From Actinomucor elegans (Eukaryota > Mucoromycota > Mucoromycetes > Mucorales > Mucoraceae), in contig JAMSLZ010000010.1 of assembly GCA_026027325.1 (NCBI GenBank), positions 1,178,001-1,242,000 of the forward strand: a DNA stretch of 64,000 nt, in the 5' to 3' direction. A program made the translations under genes and the position numbers. Each line of letters opens with the position of its first letter. The stretch's first letter is position 1. The notes beneath the pieces were generated by a model. It was given only the letters and a program-made list of their open reading frames with translations, made no database searches and was not told the DNA's origin. This document shows positions 1 through 11,345 of the stretch, piece after piece.

Positions 1-215
1 TCAGGCAAGTTCCAAAACTAGACAGTGTAAGCATAACTCTTTCATGGAACCTTTAAACTGTTACCTGTTCCCAGTATTCATTTTCTGTTACTGCAATATT
101 CTACAAGTCCCTTATCAGCATAGAAAACACCAAACATGTAGTGGGATACTACCTTGTCTTCATATAACCGAAATACGTTCTTTCTGAACGCAAGTTTACT
201 ATCGGCTGCTCCCAT
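1..215 (-). CDS. HID1: HID1 family protein, N-terminal exons (partial)
   Basis: Exons on the minus strand: 153-215, 65-100 and 1-17, continuing beyond the window. Both introns (101-152 and 18-64) are GT-AG and keep phase. The joined N-terminus runs MGAADSKLAFRKNVFRLYED, continues through NEYWEQ and reaches FWNLPE at the edge. This matches the start of the HID1/Ftp105 family (MGxxxSKLxFRK, then a Trp-rich E-x-F-W stretch). Family knowledge: HID1 is a peripheral Golgi protein involved in dense-core vesicle and trans-Golgi traffic and is N-myristoylated. The MGxxxS start here fits that modification. The start at 215 is the ATG that begins the conserved block; upstream codons in the same frame are not conserved. 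Only about 38 residues of a protein that is usually 700-900 long are present. The family call rests on the N-terminal motif alone. Confidence 0.72.
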
Positions 216-2218
216 GATACGTTTAAACGGGAAAAGGACAGGAAAAGAAAAGCAAAGCAAAAAGCCCAAAATACAAACTAACGCGCGCTTTAAAAATTCA
301 GCCACACTTGCAGGCGGTTTCACACTAAGCACTCTATCTAGGGTTTACGGTCCTCTATCTGTGTGAGCATCATTTCAAAAGCGCAGGCTCTCAATGCGGT
401 CATGTTTCGAATTTTTTTTTAATTCGACATTGTTGTCTATGTTGATTACACAGCGCTAATCAGAGCTGAGGTTGGACCAGAATTGACCGAAAAAATCTAC
501 AATAAAAGATCCAATGCTATACGAAATGCGTAGTATTGACCAGCAATTATAGGTAACTATAATCTATCCATACCGTTTTGATTGAATAAAGTTATTTTTT
601 TCAAGTAAAAACAGCAACTCGTTTTGAATATAATTTACTTGTCCGATGCGACATTGGACCGAGATCAGTCAAGATCTACTTTGAAGATTTAGTCATATAA
701 TGTGCATACTATTAACTGGTGAATAGAGATAAGAACTATATAGTCGCACTACCTTAATTAGATAATTATTCTAACAGATGTAACAGATCATTTCGCATAG
801 GTAGGTGCCTGTCATATATGAGATTTGCAGTCTTTTCTCCTATAATATCGTATGTGTTAACATTTGTCTATTACAATATGTTATTGTATGGCTATACTAT
901 AACTTAATTGGCTTATGTCATTACTATGCTATCGTGTGTCATACAAGAAACCTTATCTTATTAGTTAAACCAATGAATCCAACAACTCACTTGAATATGT
1001 AATATGTATTGTATGCGACACTAGGCTAGGATCATTGAAGAGAACTATAATTCTACCGGATTATACATATAAATCGAAATGGGTAACTTATTGCGCAGCC
1101 TTCAAGTCATAGCATATTCAATACATTTTGGTCAAGTAATAATAACAACTAATGCATCAGTCCATTCCAAACCTCTGCTAGCAATTATACATCGCATGAA
1201 CATGAAATCTACAGATTAACATAACAAAAAAAAAAAAAAAAAAAAAAAAAATCGCCTCCAATTTTAGAAACACCTTTCTTATTCTGGAGCCCGAAGACAC
1301 GATTCTCAAAGTATAACCTACTGATAGTGTAAAATGTGTATATTTTCGCGTACCCAATTGTATTTTGTTTTATGAGTTTTATTATATATACAATGCTTCG
1401 TGGTTAGCATTGCATTTCTGAATTTTCTAAAAGCTGCTTTTTAACAAATATAAATCCATTAATTTAAGAAATATGTGTATTCCCTTCACACTACTCGATG
1501 CTCCACTCAATCCATCATAACTTTTATTAAACTATTGTCTGTATATTGATTGCATTGTATCATAAAAAACTAGATCAAAGTTCAGGCACAATTTTTTTTA
1601 GAGTATACGCAGTGGTAGCGGCGATACTAGTTAATATATTTTATCCAATAGAAAGTGGATACTCCTTTGGCTGTTAAAAGGGTACGAGTATAATGAATTC
1701 TTTAAAGCATATGCTTGTGATACAATCTTATGAAAGGGTCCAGTTGTTTGTTTGGTTACCTGTGCTTCATAACATGAGAGTTATTTATGCGATATTATAA
1801 TCAAACAGAGATGCAGTTAAATGGTTTTCTGCTTGTCAAAGTTTCTAGAGCACTTCCGATTCCTGTCTTGAAGCTCTTTTTTTTTTTTTGCACATAGAAA
1901 CTAAAGACGACGCGGCAACATGCAATGAAATAACAGTAACCAACTCTTGGACTTTAGCTGAAATAGTGTAAATGAATAACGGGCTTTTAGGTAGTGTCAT
2001 TTTATATAGCTTTAAGCATAATCCTAGTGTCAAGATCAAAATCTAGTATATAGTATATACTTGTAATTTTTTAGCAGCAGTGATATAATAACTAATCCAT
2101 TTCGCAGTGTATTGATTCAGCAATTGATAAATTGATCTAGTATATTGACTTCGACTTCTAAAAAGTACTTTTTTTCTTCACATTTCATTTTCTTTTTTCG
2201 TTTACTATATTTCAAAAA
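216..2218. other. Intergenic, divergent HID1 / homeobox promoter region
   Basis: No coding region I can support. Small open frames (for example 805-1002 + and 1845-2039 -) lack family features and splice partners. It holds two + strand pieces of the dispersed repeat described in the findings (about 455-490 and 611-677) and an A tract of about 25 at 1227-1251. The last 60 bases before the homeobox ATG are T-rich. Confidence 0.6.
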
Positions 2219-2908
2219 ATGGACAAACAGTTGGGTAATAACGATTTTAAACAGGTCAAAGTCGAAAACCTGTCTTTGAGTACTCAAGCGAAAAGAAGAT
2301 GCCGTACCTCTACTAAAGAAGCAAAAATATTAGAAGACTTTTACAAGAAGAATCCAAGCCCCAACAAGGAACAAAAAGAACAGATCGCCAATGTTGTACA
2401 GATGGGCGAAAGAAACGTACACTTTTGGTAATATCAAAGAAGTACTATATGTTACTATTGATATCTAATAATATTTATAGGTTCCAAAATAGGAGGGCAA
2501 AGGACAATAAGAAGAGAAAGTTTGTCGAGATGAAGCAAAAGGAACTTGGTATATATACAATGCCCAAAAGAAAAGCTCTTCCTAACGTGTACTCTAGTTC
2601 AACAGAAACTTCAGCAACACAACCAAGGTAGCTTTCATCCATGGGCTGAGGCAGGCCCTAGTAGAGAAAGAAGGCCTATTAAACAAAGCCAAAAAGACGC
2701 CAAGAGCAAATTCAAGTTGCCACCTATTGCTTATCTTATGGAACAAAAGCAAAAGCAACAAACACTTTCACCACTTGATCTTCCTTTCTATTTCCATCAC
2801 AAATACTTTGGTATTGAACAATCTTGTCTTTTAGAGCAGCAATTTCGCTCTTCTGTGGGCAAAGGCAAATCTACCGCAACCAAAGCTCTTGTTACTGATC
2901 ACTATTAA
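2219..2908 (+). CDS. Homeodomain transcription factor
   Basis: Exons 2219-2427, 2481-2548 and 2598-2908 give 195 residues. Intron 1 (53 bp) splits the Trp codon of the homeodomain. Intron 2 (49 bp, GTATAT...CTCTAG, branch CTAAC) removes an early stop at 2629-2631 and opens the C-terminal frame. The homeodomain is about residues 25-83. Its recognition helix WFQNRRAK carries W48, F49, Q50, N51 and R53 (homeodomain numbering), so the DNA-contact residues are intact. The rest is basic and Gln/Ser-rich and looks disordered. It is expected to be a nuclear DNA-binding regulator. Fungal homeodomain proteins of this single-domain type include PHO2-like and developmental regulators, and I cannot assign an orthologue. 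UNC50 follows on the same strand after 158 bp. Confidence 0.88.
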
Positions 2909-3066
2909 AACGCAGCTCAGGGCATTTGCTATCCAATATTGAAAAATATCCCAGCAGTAGTAATAGTAGCAGTAGTAGTAGTACAAAAGCTTTTCCCTAA
3001 ACAAAACTGTATTTTTCTTTTCCTTTGCTTTCTATCTGTTTGCTACTCGTATAAATAAAACACAGT

Positions 3067-4131
3067 ATGGAACTATTACCCACTTCAAGCAAAAACGGTG
3101 CCAGTCAGTCGCGTCGTTTTAGACGCTCTTCTTCTGTGCCGCTTATTCTAACTAGATTAGTGAGATTTCCTCAAATGGACTTTGAGGTAAACATGAATTG
3201 ATATGATCGAGATTACCGAAATGCTAACAACATACTAGTTTGCACTTTGGCAAATGGCATATCTACTAGTCGCACCAAGAAGAGTGTAAGTCTTGCTGAT
3301 TCAACAAATGCATTGATTCGAACTAACCAAGCCCATAGGTATAGGAACATATATTATCATAAGCGTAGGCTACTATATTAAAACAAAAACCTCCCCAATG
3401 AACCTGTCCTCAATCATTATTATCACAATAGAAACCAAGAATCAATGGGCAAGAGATGATCCAGCGTTTCTCGTTTTATTGGCTTCGTTATTATGCGGTA
3501 AGGTAAAACTAGAATTCCAATGCCATATTCAAGTCCAACTACTGACCATGATGATAGTGTCTGCTGTGGCATGGGGTTTAGTGTTTGGTCTGGGGATGAT
3601 AGGTATATTAAGGGCCATGCTGTTTATGGTCATTGTGGACTTTGTATTGGTTGGTTCTATTGTCGCCACGTTCACTTGGTTTGTCACCAATCGCTTTTTA
3701 TGTCAAAATAATGCTGCTCAAACGAATGATCAGCGAGTAGAATGGGCCTATGCTTTTGATATTCATTGCAATTCTTTCTTTCCTCTCTTTTTGATACTCT
3801 ACATCATCCAATTCTTCTTTTTAAACCTGTTGATTAGACACAATTGGGCCTCGATCATTATCAGCAACCTGATATATCTAGTTTCGGCTGCATGGTATTG
3901 TTATGGTACCTTTCTAGGTTTTAACGGTAAAGAAGAAGAAAAGGATCAACAATGATATAATTAAGAAAGTTTTACTCATACGTTTTTTTTTATCTAGTAT
4001 TGCCGTTTCTAGTTCATACAGAATTTTTATTGTATCCTATCATTGGATTTATAGGAACGTTTGTTATTCTATCTGTTCTTGGCCTCAATTTGAGTGAGAA
4101 TGTCATTGGATTCTACTTTGGATGGAGTTAA
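3067..4131 (+). CDS. GMH1: UNC50/GMH1 family Golgi membrane protein
   Basis: Six exons: 3067-3186, 3239-3285, 3339-3364, 3432-3497, 3558-3926 and 3998-4131 (253 residues). The joined protein follows UNC50 throughout: RLVRFPQMDFEFALWQM, then RRVYRNIYYHKQTKNQWARD, then several hydrophobic segments and a C-terminal FLGFNVLPFL block. Splicing is essential. Unspliced reading stops after exon 3, and the fourth intron (60 bp, divisible by three) would otherwise add 20 unrelated residues. Family knowledge: a multipass inner nuclear or Golgi membrane protein. Yeast Gmh1 binds the Arf-GEFs Gea1/Gea2, and C. elegans UNC-50 is needed for receptor trafficking. The last intron (3927-3997) contains an in-frame stop, so retaining it would shorten the protein. 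Length matches the family. Confidence 0.93.
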
Positions 4132-5056
4132 TCAAGACATTGTATGTGAAAGAGCCTTCATGAATAAAGAATACCCTTCGTCGTATATAAATACATCATT
4201 TATATTATGCCTATTTTCGTATTATTTGAAAGTGCCTCTTTTCAGTGCTACCCACTTTTGTATAGTTATCCTCGTTCTATGACTTTGTCTTTTGTTACTT
4301 GAGTAGACTTTGAGGCTACTGTTACTGAGAACAATAACAGCTTAGACATAATTAATCACATCTTATCTCGCATTGGTTTAAATATGACAGTGAAAGCACG
4401 AATATATTTTTTGAACAGTAAATAAACTTGAATTATAAACTACACCTCCAATATACCTTTTCATAATTGTCAAAAACGGAGGCAAAAACATCGCACTCTA
4501 TTACTGAATGCTTTCTTTAATCTTCACTGACCGGTCAGGTGTAACAGAATCATGCTGCAAGCTCGAAATATATATATATATATGAGCCTTTTGTCTCACT
4601 TTTATACTAAATAATTGTAGATGTATAAATTTCATCTTGGCACAGTACTGAATAGAATTCAATGGTGTATCGAATGATGTAAAGGTGATGTAGGAATTAT
4701 TTAGGTTGATGGACTTGTTTCATAAATGTAACTGTAACTATATAAAATACACGGAAAAAAAAATGGATACTCCTGGCTATACATAATCTATGTTGTGGAT
4801 CGAAAATATCTCGAAAATGCTGTTTTCACACGTTATAAAAAGAAAAGATATTTCTAAAAGTTTGAATTCAACGAGTATGCTATACAATAACAGGCAGCAA
4901 ATCGCAAGCATTTTATTACACGAACTAGGTCGATAAATCTTTCGACTGATCTCTGTTTAAAGCCGCGTCTTAGTATCCCATGTTCAGAATGAATTGCTGC
5001 TTCTACTACAATCTTTATTTAAAGTAGTCTGTATTTGAAAGTAGATGTAGATAAAT
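4132..5056. other. Intergenic, 3' of UNC50
   Basis: No gene seen. The open frame over the UNC50 terminus (4094-4282) is an out-of-frame shadow. There is a short TA microsatellite near 4569-4583. A minus-strand copy of the dispersed repeat lies at about 4941-5012 (reverse complement contains GCAGCAATTCATTCTGAAC and AAACAGAGATCAGTCG). Confidence 0.55.
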
Positions 5057-6181
5057 AAGCTTGCTTCTATCAAATTCGTTTATCCTTGACCGTGGACTAC
5101 TTGAATTGGTATTTTCACAAGACTGATAACTGCTGCCATATGATACTTTTTATAAATCTGATGCAGTGTTTGTACGGATTACCATCTCCATAACATGAGT
5201 GCTAACAAAAAATAGGACGCATGACTAGTACAAACACACCCAATGCCTGCTTCCATCCAAAAGTCTGGTCAATTGGCAATAAAAAGACCATCTAGAGGTA
5301 TTTCCACAGGACTAACAAAAGGCTGCATCAGTTTATTCACCATGAGTAGAAATATCTCCCCTCTTCCTCATAAAATGAACGTATATGCAAACGGATCTTA
5401 TGCATTAATAACCTAATCATTAAATGATGTTTCATCACCTTACCTTTTTATGCTGCAATTATAAAAACCAATAGGTACCATATATGCCAAATTGTTGTAG
5501 TTGCCAACTCCTATCATACAAGCAAAAGCTTACAATAGGAACAAAACAAAATGGTTTACAGACTGAAGCTTGCTTCCATCCAGATTCATTTATCCTTGGC
5601 CGTGGACTACTTGAATTGGTATTTTCACAAGACTGATAACTGCTGCCATATGATACTTTTTATAAATCTGATGCAGTGTTTGTACGGATTACCATCTCCA
5701 TAACATGAGTGCTAACAAAAAATAGGACGCATGACTAGTACAAACACACCTAATGCCCGCTTCCATCCAAAAGTTTGGTCAATTGGCAATAAAAAGACCA
5801 TCTGGAGGTATTTCCACAGGACTAACAAAAGGCTGCATCAGTTTATTCACCATGAATAGAAATATCTCCCCTCTTCCTCATAAAATGAACGTATATGCAA
5901 ACGGATCTTATGCATTAATAACCTAATCATTAAATGATGTTTCATCACCTTACCTTTTTATGCTGCAATTATAAAAACCAATAGGTACCATATATGCCAA
6001 ATTGTTGTAGTTGCCAACTCCTATCATACAAGCAAAAGCTTACAATAGGAACAAAACAAAATGGTTTACAGACTGAAGCTTGCTTCCATCCAGATTCATT
6101 TATCCTTGGCCGTGGATTACTTGAATTGGTATTTCCGCAAGACTGATAACTGTTGCTATATGACACCTTCCATAAAGCTGA
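5057..6181. repeat. 510-bp tandem repeat, about 2.2 copies
   Basis: Copy 1 starts at about 5057, copy 2 at about 5566 and a partial third at about 6076, ending near 6181. Anchors recur at an exact 510-bp spacing: CGTGGACTAC at 5091 and 5601, and CGTGGATTAC at 6111. Copies 1 and 2 differ by only a few bases. The partial third has clearly more substitutions in its last 70 bp. No copy encodes a convincing protein (the longest frame, about 65 codons at 5969-6166 -, spans a unit junction). This looks like a recent unequal duplication of a non-coding unit. Confidence 0.9.
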
Positions 6182-7508
6182 TGGAACAAAGATTAACTAA
6201 AAAGCTACTACACTAAATATTCCAAAAAAAAAGTGTATAATTATAACTCCGGTTGATGACGAACTTGAAACCCCGTGTCTTTTAAATTTCATGTCGCATC
6301 AGACTGTAAGTAAATGTCTAGAATGAACTGCTGTATCTAACAGAGCTGTTATTTAACTGAAATAGTATCAGTATACTGCGTTTTTCCACTACAATATAAA
6401 GCTATATACATTTCAAATAGTCTAGATTGAACGATCAGTAAAACCTTTGGTAAATTTCGGTTTAATACCGCATCCATTATCTATTTCATATCGAGAGCGA
6501 GCTGTCAAAGGTTCAGCGTTCTAAAGATAAAAGAGTAATCACTTATTAGCTCATGCATAATTATTCATTGTATTTGTTATGTCTATCTAGAAACTCTTTT
6601 TAATCTTATTTCTTCATTTTTTATCTGACATATTAATATGAACTTGTCTAGTGTTACACATAGTATGCAACTCTGTCCTTTATCTTAGTAGGGATGCTTC
6701 AGGCAAGACAGAGAATAATAATCTATAACAATATTTAGCGCAATCGCCAGAGGCATGATTTTCTTTTCCGCTTGAAAATTTAAAAACATATACATCAGGA
6801 TTCTTGGCAAAGCATGGTACCTTCAGCATAATATTTTTACAACCCACTTTCTTATATTTCTTTTATGCAAATCTACAGTCAACAACAATTAAAGCAAACA
6901 AGCGCCTACGATGGCAAAGCTCCTATTGAATAAAAAGGAGTATATAGTTTGAATATTTCTTGACATCAGAGCTGGTAAATAAATTAAAGTAAACATGATC
7001 ACTCTTATTACTCTCAGTAACAGTTGCATCAATGGAGAAGAGTTATTATTTTTTTAAACGTAGGCCACCCCATTTTTTCAGTGCAAAGATTCAGATATTT
7101 CCCCCGAGAATCGGGCTCCTAAGCAGAAACTTGGACTTTGAAATTCAACATTTTCAGCTTCATCATACCATTGATTGTCGATATTTCCAATAATGATGCG
7201 ATGTTACTCAATCCGTAAACGGCCTCTTCAATCCCTTTGGAAGATACAGCCCCAATGATGTTACTAAGAACAAAACTATTGTTTAATGATAACCATTATT
7301 ACCCAATGATTAGGTTTTAGCTACGCATCTAGTGACATTGATATAGGAAAGGTAACCAATCTTACAATACATGCTAAAAAAGCACTACGGTGGGATGTGA
7401 TTTGTCGTGATATTGTGCTTTTTCTCACACCTTTGCACTTTGAACCTTTTTTTTTTCTTTCTTCTTTTTTTACCCTTTTTTTCGTATTTTTAATTTTGGA
7501 AAAGAGAA
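6182..7508. other. Intergenic, upstream of the orphan gene
   Basis: No gene seen. A minus-strand copy of the dispersed repeat lies at about 6285-6342 (reverse complement contains TACAGCAGTTCATTCTAGAC and CTGATGCGACATG). The final 70 bases before the ATG at 7509 are a pyrimidine-rich run on the coding strand, as at several other start codons in this window. Confidence 0.55.
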
Positions 7509-9755
7509 ATGAGTAGCTCAAAAGGCAAAGCTAAAGAAAAGCCTACACTTTGTACAGTTAAGGGAGACTACATAATCCCTGATGACATTCGTTCAAAGTA
7601 TGATCTGGATGATATCCTTAATGTTGAAGCGCGTTCCTGGACTAGCGTCGAAAAATTGATTGAATCCTATTTTTCAAACGCTTTGACTTGGGACAAGACC
7701 GGCAAAAAAATGTACAGTCGTTTAATTACTGGATTAAACAACTTTAGCCGAAGCTCTGAAGAAAAAAAAGCAGTTCACATATACTCTGGCAAAATAGCAA
7801 GCTATTTAAAAGAAGAGCACATGAAAAGCAAGTTCCTCGCTTGCTACACTCTAAACGAAAAACATGCGACACTTAAAAGGGAACAGCTATTAGCAAGATT
7901 GGAAGGGGATACTTCGGGAGTTGTACTGTCAAGATTAGGTGCTAAAAGGTTTGTTGAGCAAGAGATCCAGGTAATACAGCATTTAACTCTAGCTATGTAA
8001 TGTACTTATGTACTGATGTGATAAATTTAGGAAAGCTCATGTAGACGAAAAATTGATACGGTAATTGAAAACTTGTATAGTGCATTATTGTTTACTCAAT
8101 AATACTGAATATTTTCAGTTATTTGAGGAAGACAGTAACCCAAATGAAGCATCTTTCAGTCAAGATCCTGTTGATGGAAATAATGAAATCCATAAGGATG
8201 ACAGTGAGGATGAAGTAGATATATTCTTTAACAGCTCAAACTTAAAATCAAATGTATGATGCCAAGTGCTTTTTTTTTTCTGTGTCTCATGTTTTATGCC
8301 TTATCTATTAGAACTCTGTGTTGTTACAACAAGACAAGAAAACTTTTACCATGCAACCACCCAATACAAACATTATATCTCCTCACAGACCAATTATTCA
8401 ACATGAACATCAGGAGCTGTTAAAACCATTCTTTGACATATGCCTATCCTCGAACGCTTCTAACTGCACTAAAGAAACAAAACAGTTATTTGATAAACTG
8501 AAGGAAGACCAGCGCAACAATTTCTCAATATCAGAAATCAGTAATGCTCTGGAACTTGTCAAAGTAATCTTTTCATTTGAAAATGATTTAAACTTTGCTA
8601 GAAACGTGTTCACCACTATAAGTTTTCAAAATACAAACTCGAACGATTTTCTTGAATTCATCAAATATAGCATGGTCGACTTTAAACTCAATACCCAAAG
8701 ACCTAATAATTATCAGCCAGGCGAAGAAAGAACATATTTCTGTGAAGTAGTTATCCCTTTGTTCAAAGCGTTCGGAAATACAACAAGAGCGATCACTTAT
8801 AATTGGTGTGAAAAAAAAATTGTGAATTCAACCTACCTTTGGATATCAAATAATAACTTTAACAAAAATGGAGTAAAAAATAATTTGCTTGATGGAATTG
8901 GAAGACTCGAGAATATAATGAGCTATATATTGATAGAATCATCAGGGTAAGTGGCTACTAAAATAAAGCAGTAAATTAAATTGAGAAAGAAAAATAGATT
9001 CAACAAAGAAGAAGCTATTGAACATACATTAGGTGATACTTTAAAAAACCTTAAAAGTGGCAGTGACACATTGAAATATTTCATATCAAATTACCAAAAT
9101 GCATCATTTGAAACTCTAAAGAAGATTCATTTATATTCCTGTCAAATAATTCAAAAAAAGATCACCTTGATACAATATTCAATACTTGATAGTACAACTT
9201 GGCGCGCTATCGAATGTAGAACTGCCGAAATTCCAACTGGTTTCAAGGATATCAAAAAATACATCAAAATTTATGAATTTTTTGCGTTTTTATATGTAAG
9301 TAAGAGATAAAGAGCCAGAAAAAAAAATGCTTACGTTATTTACATTACTTAGTTGGATATCAAATATCAAGACTCTGTATGTAAAGATCTTGAAGAAGAA
9401 AATTTGGGTTTGATTGACATCCCTAAAGTCGAAACAGTTGGTTATGTCCTTTGTTAATATATTTTATTTTTTATTTTATACCATTACCATTATACACCAT
9501 AGTATAAAGTTGATTTTTTTTTTAAAAAAAAAGACAACAAAGTTGAAATATAAAGGGAGAAAGAGAGAAAGAGAGAGAAAAAGAAAAAGAAAAAGTTGTT
9601 CTAAGCTGATAATTATCGGATTGATTGCGCAAATGTCACTTTATGTGTTAGATACATACATTGAAGACATGAAAGACGGGGTTGAAGGATATAACCAATG
9701 GTATGAGCGAATCGAATGTCCATATCCACCACGAGTATTATTGGCACTTTTATAG
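7509..9755 (+). CDS. Uncharacterised seven-exon protein, lineage-restricted family likely
   Basis: Proposed exons: 7509-7970, 8031-8060, 8119-8253, 8312-8946, 8986-9295, 9353-9440 and 9652-9755 (587 residues). The first six joins keep phase with GT-AG introns of 39-60 bp. The last intron (211 bp, purine-rich low complexity) is the least certain. The N-terminal 154 residues are Lys-rich. Residues about 165-209 are acidic (EEDSNPNE, DDSEDEVDIFF). The middle contains EERTYFCEVVIPLFKAF and ends with LIESSGKKNRF. The block after it, with DTLKNLKSGSDTLKYF, STTWRAIECRTAEIP and FAFLY, is like a family I recall as multiplied in Mucoromycota genomes: an ADG...ESSG core followed by a D-x-x-K-x-L helical region. 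No catalytic function is recognised. The ESSG segment is somewhat reminiscent of nuclease-like cores, but key acidic residues are not evident. Confidence 0.62.
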
Positions 9756-9999
9756 ATGCAGTAGCTCATTTAAAGCATGAGTTACTATTTGAAAGCGGTG
9801 TTAAACATAGATTGATTGAGATTACTATCGCTAAATGATTATTTTATTCATATAAACTGCAAGCTCTTTACAGTCATATGCAAAAAAAAAAAAAAAAAAA
9901 AAAATCAGTCTGAATATGCGCTAATGATTAGATGCAATATTAAACCTGACATGTGCAGGGATTGCAAGGTTGTTTAAATAACCCGTTCTCACGTTCTAC

Positions 10000-10031
<32 letters not shown>

Positions 10032-11039
10032 GATTGGAACCAAATGGGTATACCTTTGGAGAATTCTAAAAACGGGCTATTTAAACGACCTTGCAATCCC
10101 TGCACATGTCAGGTTTAATATTGCATCTAATCATTAGTGCATACTCAGAGTGAAGCACTATACTTATCGAATGTGTTACTTTAATCGAATTGAGTATGAT
10201 ATATTCAGTTGATTAGCAGAGAGTTACATTCTATACTCTAGATTTATAGATCTGTAGTTCTCTAGACCGACCCCAACGTAATCTGATATGTGATTAATAT
10301 TTTATGATCAAAATGAGCTGTTACAAATATAAGGATCTTTATTCGACCTACATAGTATCAAGCTCTTTTTTTTTGCATATACTACGGATTACCATTAGAT
10401 TATGATTTCATGTGATATTGGACCATTAATAGTAGTAGATCACTCGACGGACCCCAGTCCAATGTTGCAAGCGATTAGCCCCCTACTTGCACCGTTTAAT
10501 AGATCCACATTCTGGAAATTTCTTGATTTGGTTTCTTAATGTTGTGTTTACTACGGATGATAAGTTCAAATAGAACCGATCCGATTTAGGTTGGTATCCA
10601 CTTGTTATTGTCCGTATTTAGTCGGGCATCGCTTAGTCTGTTCATCAAGGCTGATTTTGACAAGTTACATTTCAGTAATATGCATCTTAATTAAATCCCG
10701 CTATTTAGTGGATCAGGACAAGATGATGGTATGACTAACTTTATATGGCTATAAACAACGGAAGTAGATTGTAACCTAATCTTCCTTACGTGTTCACTAG
10801 AATTTTTTTTAACATGTTTGCCGGTTAAAGGCACTTTTATTAGCTCAATTTAGTAAGCTATTCTTTCGTAACTTCTAGGAGTAGATCCCCATTTTATAAC
10901 CAAATCATTATATTAGTGTGGTGTTCACTATTAATTTGAATCATACACAGGATTCATCGGCTACTCCTTCCGCGGAAACGTTGATGCATTGTACAACATA
11001 AGCATTTGGGACAAGATTAAAAAACAAGTATAATTTCAT

Positions 11040-11074
<35 letters not shown>

Positions 11075-11286
11075 GTTTCGGCTTTGGCCAAGGTGTATTC
11101 TTGAATTCTAAAACACTAGGATCTTCAAAAAAGTCTGATTTGGATTTTTTTTTAAAAAAAAAGGCGGCACTCTATAAGCGACGGTCTGTATAGAATAGCA
11201 TTACGCTTCTAGAGTCTTCCTACTGAAAAATTATTGTTACACGCATTTTGCAACGACCGAATATCTGGGCTTTAAAAAAACCCCAC
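9756..11286. other. Repeat-rich intergenic region
   Basis: No gene seen. Contents: a + copy of the dispersed repeat right after the orphan stop (about 9757-9827), two A tracts of 22-27 that sit at and inside the foldback (9909-10149), minus copies at about 10262-10328 and 10442-10510, a 30-base A tract at 11042-11072, and a T9A9 palindrome near 11145-11162 that echoes another at about 9514-9532 inside the last proposed intron of the orphan gene. Confidence 0.6.
9909..10149. repeat. Foldback: 79-bp inverted repeat with 83-bp loop
   Basis: Arm 9909-9987 is the reverse complement of 10071-10149 at 75 of 79 positions. All four differences are transitions. The loop holds an A tract of about 27. 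Part of each arm (TTAGATGCAATATTAAAC) resembles the core of the dispersed repeat family (CAGATGCGACATTAAAC), so this may be a collapsed, head-to-head pair of that element. Confidence 0.9.
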
Positions 11287-11326
11287 TAGGGGGACAAGAG
11301 ATTTTACATGTTCTATAGTCCCCCTA
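11287..11326. promoter_or_regulatory. Perfect 9-bp inverted repeat with STRE-like cores before the M3 peptidase
   Basis: TAGGGGGAC at 11287-11295 and its exact reverse complement at 11318-11326, 22 bp apart, end 19 bp before the peptidase ATG. Each arm contains AGGGG/CCCCT, the core of the fungal stress-response element. It could be a paired binding site or an RNA hairpin in the leader. The function is inference. Confidence 0.45.
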
Positions 11327-11345
11327 CCTTCTTTACTTGTTCCAG

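Noticed and set aside
154..366. 70-codon plus-strand open frame at the left edge
   Set aside because: It lies antisense to HID1 exon 1 and its leader, and has no independent support.
4094..4282. 62-codon open frame at the end of UNC50
   Set aside because: It is out of frame with the last UNC50 exon, which ends at 4131 with conserved family residues.
5057..6181. CRISPR-like or satellite array
   Set aside because: The unit is 510 bp with no spacers, and this is a eukaryotic nuclear genome.
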